A DNA stretch of 64,000 bases from Kangiella geojedonensis (GCF_000981765.1 NZ_CP010975.1:1550001-1614000); one strand, 5' to 3'; positions 37,692-46,879 are shown, counted from the first letter of the stretch. A program made the numbers and translations. The notes: generated from the letters alone by a model not told the origin.

Positions 37692-38374
37692 TTTTGCATT
37701 GCTTTATATAAATACTCTGCTCGCTCCCAGTCTTCAGGAGTATCAATATCCTGGACACGATGACGAGGTAGAAAAACGGGCCTAGACGATGAACCAAATA
37801 TAACTTTTTCAGCCAACCAAGCTTCCGTTGTTCCCCAGTAAAACTGACCTGCATCGTGATAGGCTTCTTCTAGGTCCTGAGAGCGAGTATTAAAGTGCTC
37901 TGGATGGAACATTTCAAGACCTGACTTTTTATCAACTCTTAAGGCTCTCTGAATTGGGAATGCATAACTTGTTACAGTGAATGCATATTCAACTCCAGAT
38001 TGAGTCACCTCTATTAATCCCCGTTGGATATCCTCTGCTTCAACAAAGGGAGCCGTTGCGTAAAGGCAGCAAACAAGGCTTGGATGTTGCTCGTTATCTG
38101 CAAGCCATTCAATTGCCTGTTTAATAACTGGGATTGTGCCTGTGTAGTCATCGGACAAACTTTTAGGGCGCATAAAAGGTACTTCTGCCCCATATTGCTT
38201 GGCTACCTCTGCTATTTCGCTGTCATCCGTCGATACGATAATACGTTCGAAGCACTGACTCTTTCTTGCAGCTTCAATCGACCAAGCAATCATTGGTTTG
38301 TCAAAAAACTCTTTGATGTTTTTGCGCGGGATACGTTTACTACCACCACGAGCAGGAATAACAGCTACCCTCAT
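37688..38374 (-). CDS. pseF: Pseudaminic acid cytidylyltransferase
   Basis: 228 residues. Activates pseudaminic acid with CTP. The NeuA-type core VAVIPARGGSKRIPRKNIKEFFDKPMIAWSIEAA, IIVSTDDSEIAEVAKQYGAEVPFMRP, CCLYATAPFV and DIDTPEDWERAEYLY are characteristic. MFHPEHFNTRSQDLEEAYHDAGQFYWG is the stretch that usually distinguishes PseF. It overlaps pseC upstream and pseG downstream by 4 bp each. Confidence 0.94.
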   Translation of the reverse strand: MRVAVIPARGGSKRIPRKNIKEFFDKPMIAWSIEAARKSQCFERIIVSTDDSEIAEVAKQYGAEVPFMRPKSLSDDYTGTIPVIKQAIEWLADNEQHPSLVCCLYATAPFVEAEDIQRGLIEVTQSGVEYAFTVTSYAFPIQRALRVDKKSGLEMFHPEHFNTRSQDLEEAYHDAGQFYWGTTEAWLAEKVIFGSSSRPVFLPRHRVQDIDTPEDWERAEYLYKAMQK

Positions 38375-39531
38375 TGAGTTAACACCTTGGTCAAGACCTC
38401 CACGACCTTATCCTGTTGTTGCTCTGTCATCTTCGGGAACATTGGAAGGCTAATTGCTTCGGAGTAATATTGCTCTGCGTTCGGGAAGTCACCCTGCTTG
38501 AACCCCATGTGCTTGTAATATGGCTGAGTATGTACAGGGATATAGTGTACATTAACACCAATACCGTTATCTCGAAGCTGCTCGAAAACCTCGAGGTGTG
38601 ACTTATTGAGCTTGTCTAATTGTAGGCGGATCACATAAAGGTGTAATCCAGAGTAGCTGTCTTCATGCTGCCAAGGTAAGGTAATAGGAAGCTTATCTAG
38701 TAACTTATCGTAACGTTTAGCTAACACATGCCGTTTCGCAACGAACTTATCAAGGCGTAGCATTTGACTAAGGCCTAATGCGGCCTGAAGCTCTGTCATA
38801 CGATAGTTATATCCCAGTTCAACCTGTTGATAATACCAAGGACCGTCGGGCTCATGCGTCATTTTCTCTATTTCACGAGTTACACCATGACTACGGTATA
38901 GGTTCATTTTCTCAGCTAATGAATCATTGTTTGTAAGCGCCAAGCCACCTTCTGCTGTAGTAATGATCTTTACTGGATGAAAACTGAAGATAGTTATATC
39001 ACTAAAACGGCAATTTCCAATAAACTCACTTTTGTATTTGCCACCAACAGCATGGGAGGCATCTTCAATAACCTTGAAACCATACTTTTTAGAAAGCTTA
39101 CGAATAGCCTGCATATCACAAGGTTGACCGCATAGATGAACAGCAACAAGCACCTTTGGCAGAGTTCCTTTACGTTCTGCTTGAACAAGCTTAGCCTCAA
39201 GCTCTTTCGGACAAAGGTTATAAGTTTTGGGATCAATGTCAACAAAGTCAACTTTAGCACCACAATATAAACCACAGTTAGCTGATGCAACAAATGTGAT
39301 CGGCGTTGTCCAAAGCCAACCCCCTTCCGCTAGCCCTAAAGCCAAGCAGGCAATATGTAAAGCACTGGTCGCACTATTAACCGCTAAGGCATGCTTAGCG
39401 CCCACATGGCTTGCAACAGCTTGCTCAAATGCTGGGACCTTGGGTCCTTGGGTCAAGAAGTCTGACTTTAAAACGTCAACAACCGAATCGATATCTTGCT
39501 GACTGATATCTTGTTTGCCGTATGGAATCAC
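38371..39531 (-). CDS. pseC: UDP-4-keto-trideoxy-sugar aminotransferase
   Basis: 386 residues of the DegT/DnrJ/EryC1 PLP-dependent family. Adds an amino group at C4 of the PseB product. MIPYGKQDISQQDIDSVVDVLKSDFLTQGPKVPAFEQAVA is the family start, NSATSALHIACLALGL binds PLP phosphate, EDASHAVGGKYK supplies the Asp, and FSFHPVKIITTAEGGLALTN holds the PLP Lys. It lies 3 nt after pseB and overlaps pseF by 4 bp. Confidence 0.94.
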   Translation of the reverse strand: MIPYGKQDISQQDIDSVVDVLKSDFLTQGPKVPAFEQAVASHVGAKHALAVNSATSALHIACLALGLAEGGWLWTTPITFVASANCGLYCGAKVDFVDIDPKTYNLCPKELEAKLVQAERKGTLPKVLVAVHLCGQPCDMQAIRKLSKKYGFKVIEDASHAVGGKYKSEFIGNCRFSDITIFSFHPVKIITTAEGGLALTNNDSLAEKMNLYRSHGVTREIEKMTHEPDGPWYYQQVELGYNYRMTELQAALGLSQMLRLDKFVAKRHVLAKRYDKLLDKLPITLPWQHEDSYSGLHLYVIRLQLDKLNKSHLEVFEQLRDNGIGVNVHYIPVHTQPYYKHMGFKQGDFPNAEQYYSEAISLPMFPKMTEQQQDKVVEVLTKVLTQ

Positions 39532-39534
39532 GAT

Positions 39535-40554
39535 TTAATCCTGTACTTTAAAGTTTCTATCCACATGCTCTACTATTAACTGTCTTAAGCTATCGACCGA
39601 CTCCCACTCTTCGTTTGTACCTGAGTTGTATTTAAAACCAAATGGAACCTTCACAGCTTTGTGGTGTTTCAGGAACTCTTCTTCGGTATAAGTGAATGAT
39701 ACGGAAGGTAGAATCGCGTAGTAGTCACCTAAATCAATTGTGTTCAATGAATCGGTGTCTGTGATCATTTCTTCGTGCAACTTTTCGCCTGGGCGAATAC
39801 CAACAACTTTTGTTTCGCAATTAGGTGCAACTGCTTTGGCAACATCCAAAATTCGATACGATGGAATCTTAGGCACGAAAATCTCACCTCCAAGGTGGTT
39901 TTCCAGTGCATACATCACCATGTTAACACCGTCTTGTAGCGAAATATTAAAACGAGTCATCTCTTCGTGTGTGATTGGCAACACTCCTTCTTCGCGTTTT
40001 TTCAAAAAGAAAGGAATGACAGATCCTCTCGACCCCATCACATTTCCATAACGAACAACACTGAAGCATATGTCTTTTGAGCCTCGAATATTATTTGCTG
40101 CTGCAAATAACTTATCTGATGCTAACTTGGTCGCACCATATAAATTAATTGGCGCACATGCTTTATCGGTAGATAGAGCTACAACATCATTGACTCCACA
40201 CTGCAGAGCCGCTTGGATAACATTTTCCGCACCGTCGATATTCGTCCTAATACACTCAGTTGGGTTATATTCAGCTGTATCAACCTGCTTAATTGCAGCA
40301 GCATGGATAATCACATCCACACCCTCACAGGCCTGAATTATGCGGTTTTGATCGCGAACATCCCCAATAAAAAAACGTAACTGAGGATAATCTTGCGTTG
40401 GGTACTGTTGCTTAAGTTCGAACTGCTTTAATTCATCCCGTGAGAATATAATAATTTTTTTTACATCACTGTAGCGTTCAAGGATAGTTTTAATAAATTG
40501 CTTACCAAAAGATCCTGTTCCGCCTGTTATCAATACTGTCTTATCATTTAACAC
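39535..40554 (-). CDS. pseB: UDP-GlcNAc 4,6-dehydratase (inverting)
   Basis: 339 residues. First step of pseudaminic acid synthesis: UDP-GlcNAc to UDP-4-keto-6-deoxy-L-AltNAc. The soluble SDR shows ITGGTGSFGKQFIKTIL, FIGDVRDQNRI, HAAAIKQVDTAEYNPTECIRTN, STDKACAPINLYGATKLASDKLF (catalytic Tyr-x3-Lys), VRYGNVMGSRGSV and GIRPGEKLHEEMI. It lacks the membrane part found in the FlaA1/WbpM homologs at the far end of the operon. It heads the pseB-C-F-G-formyltransferase-I series. Confidence 0.95.
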   Translation of the reverse strand: MLNDKTVLITGGTGSFGKQFIKTILERYSDVKKIIIFSRDELKQFELKQQYPTQDYPQLRFFIGDVRDQNRIIQACEGVDVIIHAAAIKQVDTAEYNPTECIRTNIDGAENVIQAALQCGVNDVVALSTDKACAPINLYGATKLASDKLFAAANNIRGSKDICFSVVRYGNVMGSRGSVIPFFLKKREEGVLPITHEEMTRFNISLQDGVNMVMYALENHLGGEIFVPKIPSYRILDVAKAVAPNCETKVVGIRPGEKLHEEMITDTDSLNTIDLGDYYAILPSVSFTYTEEEFLKHHKAVKVPFGFKYNSGTNEEWESVDSLRQLIVEHVDRNFKVQD

Positions 40555-40572
40555 AAGTTTAATTCCTCAATC

Positions 40573-41523
40573 TTAGTCTTTTTGATAGAATGCCTTCAGC
40601 ATTATAATTAATGTACTGAAAATACTTCCTAGCAAAATGCCGAGAATAACAATTATAGACCTTTTCGGTTTATCCTTTTCTTCTGGCACTTTTGCCACAC
40701 TTACAGCTTTAAATACATACTCATCAGAAACCTGTGCAAGCATTTTCGATTTGTGTTGCTCTTGTATTAACTCACTAAACATTGCTCTTAGCTCTGCATA
40801 GGATGTACTTTTGAATTGCTCTTCAAGATATTGAATATTTTGGTTGGCTTCTTCTAAAGCTCGATCTTTCATCAATTTGTTGATATCTTCAGTAAGCATG
40901 TCTACCCACTCTTTTGCAATTTCTGGAGAGTAGTGTGTGACCGACACGCTAACTAAACCGGTATCTTTATCCTGACTGATAGACAATCGTTCTTTGAATT
41001 CCTCGAATAATTCCCAACTACTAGGCTCCACAGTTTTGCCTTTAGGTGCCTCACGGACCCAGGTTTCAGTTGCTTCATTATAAAGATCATCATCTATGAT
41101 CAGCTTTTTCTTAGATTGGTCCCACCCTTTAGCCGCAAACAATTCAACTGCAATATTATGTTTATTAATAAATTCTTCTGCGAACCCCCAGCTTTTCATG
41201 ATTTCCATTGCTATGACAGCATCTGATGATTCACCAGCACCCAAGTTAATCCCAGCCATTGAAGCAAGACCGCCAAACTGTCCTGCTAGAGATGCTAATT
41301 TCCCACCGGAGCCACTTTCATTAGGCTGCAAAACTGCTGTTGCTTTATATTCATTAGGAAGGTAAAGCGCGTACCCAACGGATGCAATGGCAAAAATGAA
41401 AGTTACTCCAATAATGACCCACTTTCCTTTCCAGAGAATAGAAAAAAGTTCACGTAAGTCGATTTCGTCTTCGTGATAAGGCAACTGAGTTTGATTTAAT
41501 TGTTGATTGTTTTCACTTTTCAT
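40573..41523 (-). CDS. wzz: Wzz-like chain-length determinant (polysaccharide co-polymerase)
   Basis: 316 residues. A cytoplasmic N-terminal tail is followed by DEIDLRELFSILWKGKWVIIGVTFIFAIASVGYALYLPNEYKA (first membrane helix), a long periplasmic helical domain (about 70-280) and a second helix at about 287-308 after PKRSI. This two-helix layout is the Wzz/PCP type. No BY-kinase domain is fused and no Wzb phosphatase is seen, so length control looks Wzz-like rather than Wzc-like. It is placed between the capsule assembly gene and pseB. Confidence 0.88.
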   Translation of the reverse strand: MKSENNQQLNQTQLPYHEDEIDLRELFSILWKGKWVIIGVTFIFAIASVGYALYLPNEYKATAVLQPNESGSGGKLASLAGQFGGLASMAGINLGAGESSDAVIAMEIMKSWGFAEEFINKHNIAVELFAAKGWDQSKKKLIIDDDLYNEATETWVREAPKGKTVEPSSWELFEEFKERLSISQDKDTGLVSVSVTHYSPEIAKEWVDMLTEDINKLMKDRALEEANQNIQYLEEQFKSTSYAELRAMFSELIQEQHKSKMLAQVSDEYVFKAVSVAKVPEEKDKPKRSIIVILGILLGSIFSTLIIMLKAFYQKD

Positions 41524-41542
41524 AATTTTCTAATTTCATATA

Positions 41543-41576
41543 GAGATTGCTTCGGCCTAAAGGCCTCACAATGACG
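41543..41576. repeat. REP-like extragenic palindrome
   Basis: GAGATTGCTTCGGCC, TAAA, GGCCTCACAATGACG is an imperfect inverted repeat in the 88-bp gap between the wzi and wzz-like genes. Its ends (AGATTGCTTCG and CAATGACG) match the type of short interspersed element common in many bacterial genomes. It could form a hairpin in the operon mRNA. Confidence 0.55.
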
Positions 41577-41612
41577 ATTGTTAGGCGGCTTGGTTAAACT
41601 AACATTCACAAC

Positions 41613-43070
41613 TCATAACTCCATTGTCCATGAAAGTCCTACATTATATTTATCAGTTTCATCTCCTGATACTTCAAAAGCTTTATCTTGATAGTCAATG
41701 GAAGCCGATAATAGACCGTGCTTAAAAGGTTTTTGGTATTTAAGCGAAAGCCTGTTGAAGTTAAGTTCATGGGTCGCAATAGTATGCTTATCTCCGACAC
41801 CACCTTTATTCATGTTAACTTTTGAAACTGATATTTTATAACGAGTACCTGATATTGTTGATGCAAGTAACCCCAATGCTAGACTTTCAGTATCTGCGTC
41901 GTATGTAGAACCAATACTTCTGCCTTCTGAGCGGTAACCTGTTCGATATATCCCGTGCTCATAAGTTACGTTTTGTGCGTACTCATTTTCGGTATCAGCA
42001 TACTCAATATAAGTAGTAACGAGTGTATCGCTTATAACAAAATTATTTTTATAACCTAGTTGATAAAGTTTTCTAGAGGGGGCGTACCCTGCTTCATCTT
42101 CACCAACCAGCTGCCCGTAAATTGAACCAACATATTTTTTAGTAGGCACTCTCCAATAAAAGTCTACTCCTGCTAATTGGTTGCCAGCTTCATTAGAGTT
42201 GAGGCGATCATCACAACCATCTTCAATTTGATCACAGTTGGTTCGACCTATTGCAAGGTCAACTAAACTTGATAATGATTCAGGTCTTCCCTCGCCTCCC
42301 CATTGTGCAGTTCTTCTTAAGCCTATCTCTAATGACTCAAAGGGTTTGAAAGTTATCGACATGCCAAGTAACTTTGCATGAGGAATAAAACGGTCACTTT
42401 CTAGCTGACCAGCAAAAGCTGAGACAGACCAAGGACCAATCCAAGATAACCAGTTACTTTCAAAAGGCTCGGCATAATTACGTTGGACTGACAGTGCAGG
42501 TACTGGGCGTGCATTATTGCTAAGAATTAACGAACTATCCCAACCTGGGCCATACCACCGTTCTTGAGCGCCTGCAGATAAGATCCAGTTGCCCCAAATA
42601 GCTGCAAGGTAACTCTTATCTAACCGCTCTTCTTCTCCATCAAAAGGATCATAAGCTTTTGTTGCTTCGATATTCCATGCAAAACTTTTGCTCATACCTG
42701 TGTTACGCGAAGATATTTCTGCCTTTTCTCGACGGTTATCACCAAAGTGTCGTAATACCTTGCCTTCATTTCCCGCTTTAAGTGATAGTTCACTGCGTGT
42801 ATCTGTTGAAGTCTCTATTCTTGCCTTTCTTTTGACACGCATTAATGCTGGGACTAAAGGTTCTGGCACTTGGTCCAACTCTGCATTATCAATATCTTTA
42901 ACGATACGAGCCCAAGGAAGAGGCCAAGTTGTAATTGGCGTATTTATAACGCCGTGAGCAGATAATGCTTCAATGTCAGCTCTTAACCACACGTCACTCG
43001 TATCTAGCCAAGGCTCTGCCTTAACTATCGACCCGCTTAGTATTAATAATGCTATTAGAGTTTTTTTCAT
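41613..43070 (-). CDS. wzi: Wzi-family capsule assembly outer-membrane protein
   Basis: 485 residues with a clear signal peptide (KKTLIALLILSGSIVKA). The mature part begins EPWLDTSDVWLRADIEALSAHGVINTPITTWPLPWARI, a segment typical of the capsule assembly Wzi family. It then runs as alternating beta strands ending in an aromatic/Leu C-terminus (YNVGLSWTMEL), as for an outer-membrane barrel. The motif ERWYGPGWDSSLILSNNARPVPALSVQR is also characteristic. Wzi anchors or organises capsule at the cell surface. Confidence 0.88.
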   Translation of the reverse strand: MKKTLIALLILSGSIVKAEPWLDTSDVWLRADIEALSAHGVINTPITTWPLPWARIVKDIDNAELDQVPEPLVPALMRVKRKARIETSTDTRSELSLKAGNEGKVLRHFGDNRREKAEISSRNTGMSKSFAWNIEATKAYDPFDGEEERLDKSYLAAIWGNWILSAGAQERWYGPGWDSSLILSNNARPVPALSVQRNYAEPFESNWLSWIGPWSVSAFAGQLESDRFIPHAKLLGMSITFKPFESLEIGLRRTAQWGGEGRPESLSSLVDLAIGRTNCDQIEDGCDDRLNSNEAGNQLAGVDFYWRVPTKKYVGSIYGQLVGEDEAGYAPSRKLYQLGYKNNFVISDTLVTTYIEYADTENEYAQNVTYEHGIYRTGYRSEGRSIGSTYDADTESLALGLLASTISGTRYKISVSKVNMNKGGVGDKHTIATHELNFNRLSLKYQKPFKHGLLSASIDYQDKAFEVSGDETDKYNVGLSWTMEL

Positions 43071-43181
43071 AATGTTTTATTCGATATTTTGAAGCTGATT
43101 GAGGTTACTACGTTACATTCGCATGATGTAGTAAATCTAGCTACCCATAGGATGAGCCAAGACACAGCCAGGATCTAGATC

Positions 43182-45890
43182 TTAGAAGCTATTAACCGCA
43201 GCCGCACCTAGAGCTAACTGATAAACAATCTGGCTGACCTTACTCCAAAGCTCTAAGCCATCAACACGTGAGGTGTCTAGTGGTACTACTATAGTATCTC
43301 CTGGTTCAATCTCGCTATCATTATGGCTTAGCCATGATGATTGGTTTGGTAGAACTACTGAGCCATCGGCTTTTACTATATAAATAGCATCGGAGTTCGC
43401 GGTATCTTTTTCGCCACCACTACGGTCTATATAATCTTGATAATCAAATTTCTCGCTGTAAAGATGTGATGTAGCGACTTGCACCTCACCAACAACAGTA
43501 ACTTCTTGTCGGAAACTTGGCACAATTAATTTGTCACCAGACTTTAGAATTATGTCTTCACTGTTATCGGCCAATATTGAATCAATATCTATAACAAGAC
43601 GTCCTGTAGCCTCTGTCGAGCTCAATATGTTTAGCAATGATTGTGCAGATTCAATGTCTGCTGATTTGCCGATGTTAGTATCTTCTAGTTCGGAAATTGC
43701 TATATCCTGACGAAGCTTAGCTTGGAGTTGCTCTAATTTCTTCTGTTCGTGTTGACGAAGAGTTTTTCGTGAAAATACTGTTGCTTTAGGATGAGCATAC
43801 TTTGTAAAGCCCCCAACACGATTGATTAGTTGGCTTAGAGTTTCCCCTCGAGCAACTCGATATCTGCCTGGGTAGCGCACTTCGCCTGTAACATCCACAT
43901 AGATTTCTTCAGTAATATTTGGAGAAACCTTTATATTTACCTCATCAAAAGGTGACAGGGTTGCACCAGATTCCCCCAGAAAGACTTCCTGCAAACTAAT
44001 GCCTTTATGTCTAATATTTACCCCACCATCTACGGAGAAGGTGCGAGTGGTCACTTCTGCATTTGCTAAATATGCAACCTCTGTTAGCCCACCAGCTAAC
44101 TGGATCAGCTGCAAGACACTCATATTTTTTTGGTATGGATATTGACCAGGAAACTTTACCCCTCCGCTAATCTTTACAAGTTTAGCTACACTTTGATTAG
44201 ATGCTTGAGACCTAAGCTGGGCGATAAACTTAGAAAGTGGTTCATTCCGAATTTCCTGCTTGATCTGCGCAAGCTTTAATTCATCAAACTCTACGCTTTC
44301 AGAATTAAGTACACGACCTTCTAGATCTTCTTTTTGTTTTTTTCTTTGGATTTTACTTTCCAATCCTGCGTAGCCACCAATATTCGTTGTCAACTCATCT
44401 TTATTTGTAATTGACTCTAACTCTTTTTGGAAACTCGCTCTTTCTAATTGAGCCGTTTTTGCGCGCTCCAAATATAAACTAATATCTTTTTCGGTAATTT
44501 GGTTTGATAAGACAATCACTTTATCGCGGGAGTGTAATTTAAACTCATTATCTCCAGCCCATATAGTTCGCAAGTTCACAATATATGGCTCTATATTGCC
44601 AAGAGCATCCGTTTCTCTGAACACAATCACAGCATCGATGTTTGCATGAGGCCTGAGTTTTAATTCGCTCTTTAAGACATCACTAAGCTTTAATCCTTTT
44701 GTCCACTTTATTAAACCTGGACGATAGACATGACCAATTAACTCAATTACATTTTCTTCCCTTTCCACGGCTGGGAAGATTTTTAATAAATCACCACTCT
44801 TAATTTTTGTATTAAGCCCAGTCCCTGTGTTTAGATTTAGATCTACCACTGTTTGTTGTCCTGACTTACTGACCCTTTCTATTCGCGCATCACTTTTATA
44901 AGCGTTAGGTAAAAGCCCACCCGCAAGATCAATAAGCTCACTAACCGTCTTCTCACCTTTTAGCTCGTAAGTTGCAGGTCTTACAACTTCTCCCGCGACT
45001 GATGCCACCTTCTTAACCGAAGGAATGAAGATAACATCACCAGACTGTAATCGTTGATCATTACTAGTGTCCCCTCTTAACAATAAGTCGTATAAATCAA
45101 CAGTCGAAATAACCTTTCCATTGCGTTTAAGCTGGATGTTTCTCAAAGAGCCTATACCTGTTAGACCACCACTCACATATAAAGCGTTCATAACAGTAGA
45201 TAATGAAGAAACAGTGTAAGCGCCAGGCTTGAATGACTCTCCAAGAAGGAAAATTTGTATTGAGCGCAATTCACCGAGACTTACATTTGATTGAACCCCA
45301 ATGTATTGTTCACTAATTCGCTGGTTCAGGGACTGCTTTAACTCGGTATACGATAACCCTGCAACATTTATTGGACCAAGTTGAGGAAACTGGATTGTTC
45401 CGTCTCGTTCAACCGTTAATTCATAGCTATTGTTCTCTTTTCCGAAAAGTTGAACTTTAACGGTGTCACCAGGCCCCACGATGTAGTTAGAAGGTACTGG
45501 AATATTGCTAACTGGAGTGTACGTTGTTGGTACACCCGCAAATAAATCGTAGCCAAATTTTTTCAGCTCACGCTCTACTTTTGGTAGCTTTTCTTGCTCT
45601 TCTTTTTCTTTTATTTCTTTGTCGCTATTTTGTTGACGAGGAAAGTCCGCAAGCTCTCTAGGCATTACAGAACCCGCTGACTGGGTATCTTGACTAGCAC
45701 TGGAACTTTGTTGCTTTAGTGAAGCGCACATAGAGTCAACATCATAACCAGCGGCTCGTGCCATTTGTCTTTGTTGCTCAGTTGCATTTTGACAAAGCTG
45801 TTTTGCCTGTGACAAATCGTTGGCAGCACTGTCGTTAACCATAGCCAGTGTAAGAATGCTTAAAAACAAGCCAAGAGTTTTTTTCATCAT
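43182..45890 (-). CDS. Wza-like polysaccharide export protein with multiple SLBB domains
   Basis: 902 residues, far longer than E. coli Wza (379). A signal peptide (LGLFLSILTLAMVNDSAA) and a Gln/Lys/Glu-rich linker precede the polysaccharide export domain (VGPGDTVKVQLFGKENNSYELTVERDGTIQFPQLGPINVAGLSYTE). Several SLBB beta-grasp repeats follow (VAGEVVRPATYELKG, IGHVYRPGLIKW, ISGGVKFPGQYPYQ, VTGEVRYPGRYRVARGETLSQLINRVGGFT, VVGEVQVATSHLYS). Helical segments (about 470-560) interrupt the array. Large SLBB exporters of this kind occur in marine gammaproteobacteria. No obvious lipobox Cys is seen. It overlaps cysQ by 4 bp. Confidence 0.87.
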   Translation of the reverse strand: MMKKTLGLFLSILTLAMVNDSAANDLSQAKQLCQNATEQQRQMARAAGYDVDSMCASLKQQSSSASQDTQSAGSVMPRELADFPRQQNSDKEIKEKEEQEKLPKVERELKKFGYDLFAGVPTTYTPVSNIPVPSNYIVGPGDTVKVQLFGKENNSYELTVERDGTIQFPQLGPINVAGLSYTELKQSLNQRISEQYIGVQSNVSLGELRSIQIFLLGESFKPGAYTVSSLSTVMNALYVSGGLTGIGSLRNIQLKRNGKVISTVDLYDLLLRGDTSNDQRLQSGDVIFIPSVKKVASVAGEVVRPATYELKGEKTVSELIDLAGGLLPNAYKSDARIERVSKSGQQTVVDLNLNTGTGLNTKIKSGDLLKIFPAVEREENVIELIGHVYRPGLIKWTKGLKLSDVLKSELKLRPHANIDAVIVFRETDALGNIEPYIVNLRTIWAGDNEFKLHSRDKVIVLSNQITEKDISLYLERAKTAQLERASFQKELESITNKDELTTNIGGYAGLESKIQRKKQKEDLEGRVLNSESVEFDELKLAQIKQEIRNEPLSKFIAQLRSQASNQSVAKLVKISGGVKFPGQYPYQKNMSVLQLIQLAGGLTEVAYLANAEVTTRTFSVDGGVNIRHKGISLQEVFLGESGATLSPFDEVNIKVSPNITEEIYVDVTGEVRYPGRYRVARGETLSQLINRVGGFTKYAHPKATVFSRKTLRQHEQKKLEQLQAKLRQDIAISELEDTNIGKSADIESAQSLLNILSSTEATGRLVIDIDSILADNSEDIILKSGDKLIVPSFRQEVTVVGEVQVATSHLYSEKFDYQDYIDRSGGEKDTANSDAIYIVKADGSVVLPNQSSWLSHNDSEIEPGDTIVVPLDTSRVDGLELWSKVSQIVYQLALGAAAVNSF

Positions 45891-46696
45891 AGTTGTGGGC
45901 CTTGTACTATAAAGTAAGGGTTTAGCAATGACTCTTTAATGTTATACATTAATTCGTTGTGTTTTTCATAAGTGACACACTTGCCACCTGCAGCCAGTAA
46001 TATCGCGTGGGCAGCGGCAGTGTCCCATTCTGAAGTAGGTCCTAGTCTTGGGTAGAGGTCAGCTTTGCCTTCCGCCACTAAGCATATTTTCAACGAGCTA
46101 CCCACTGGTACAAGTTCATAATCTTTAAATTTAGTTAGATAGGACTGCATTTCACCCGACTGATGTGAGCGACTACTAACGATTCGAATTGGTTTATGCA
46201 CTTGCGACGAAACTGATATAGGCTCTTTGTTATGTCCCAGCTGTTTCCAAGCTCCTAAGCTCTTACCATTTGCGCCTATACCTCCGAAATAAATAATTTC
46301 ATTTACCGGGGCATAAACCACGCCAAAGATGGGTTTGCCATTCGAAACTAAAGCAATATTAACTGTGAACTCACCATTTCTCTTAATAAATTCTTTTGTA
46401 CCGTCTAGCGGATCTATAAGCCAGTAATGCTCCCACGACTGACGCTCAGTCCATGGAATATCAGCTGATTCTTCAGATAAAATAGGAATGGATGGGGTTA
46501 GTTTCTTTAAAGCATTAACGATACAGCTATGCGAAGCGAGATCTGCTTCAGTCAAAGGGGAGTGATCAGACTTTTCCTGTACATTAAAATCTTTTCCATA
46601 GATTGACATGGCCGATTGGCCTGCCTCAACAGCTATATTGTTAACGTCACGAATTAAATCGTCGTTTAGTAGTCTACTTTCCATCCAATTATCCAT
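45887..46696 (-). CDS. cysQ: 3'(2'),5'-bisphosphate nucleotidase, CysQ-like
   Basis: 269 residues of the inositol-monophosphatase superfamily. It hydrolyses PAP, the by-product of PAPS use. The metal-binding motifs are SPLTEADLASH, LSEESADIPW, YWLIDPLDGTKEFIKRNGEFTVNIAL (DPxDGT) and GPTSEWDTAAAHAIL. Shine-Dalgarno-like AGAGAT precedes the ATG. It is the first gene after the ops element, so it leads the RfaH-controlled transcript and lies about 31 kb from cysDNC at the other end of the cluster. Confidence 0.92.
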   Translation of the reverse strand: MDNWMESRLLNDDLIRDVNNIAVEAGQSAMSIYGKDFNVQEKSDHSPLTEADLASHSCIVNALKKLTPSIPILSEESADIPWTERQSWEHYWLIDPLDGTKEFIKRNGEFTVNIALVSNGKPIFGVVYAPVNEIIYFGGIGANGKSLGAWKQLGHNKEPISVSSQVHKPIRIVSSRSHQSGEMQSYLTKFKDYELVPVGSSLKICLVAEGKADLYPRLGPTSEWDTAAAHAILLAAGGKCVTYEKHNELMYNIKESLLNPYFIVQGPQL

Positions 46697-46724
46697 GATT
46701 ATCTCTATTTCTCCGTCACCCAGA

Positions 46725-46736
46725 CACGCTACCGCC
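46725..46736 (-). promoter_or_regulatory. ops element (RfaH recruitment site)
   Basis: The minus strand reads GGCGGTAGCGTG, identical to the 12-nt E. coli ops sequence. It lies in the untranslated leader, 28 nt before the cysQ start and downstream of a candidate promoter. In E. coli RNA polymerase pauses at ops and recruits RfaH. The matching rfaH gene ends only ~143 nt upstream on the same strand. A short inverted repeat (TTTGG..CCAAA, 46756-46743 region) precedes it, as in JUMPstart leaders. Confidence 0.92.
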
Positions 46737-46816
46737 CGTGGGTTTTGGCTCCCAAAGTGCCTATCTTATTGTTTTTATTTATAATATTTTTGCTAGCTCA
46801 CGCCTAAGCGAGCGTC

Positions 46817-46822
46817 ATTATA
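46817..46822 (-). promoter_or_regulatory. Candidate promoter -10 of the polysaccharide operon
   Basis: A perfect TATAAT lies on the minus strand between the rfaH stop and ops; the -35 is weak (TTTCGA, about 18 bp upstream). It would give a leader of about 110 nt containing ops. Read-through from rfaH could contribute as well. Confidence 0.45.
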
Positions 46823-46879
46823 TAGGCTTTACACTCGTCTCGAAACCTTCAAAAGTAATATTATGTTCTTTTTATGATG

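Noticed and set aside
39535..40554. CRISPR arrays or prophage genes anywhere in the window
   Set aside because: I found no regularly spaced direct repeats with unique spacers, and no integrase, capsid or terminase reading frames; the only tandem repeats are the tRNA tails and the duplicated cassette.
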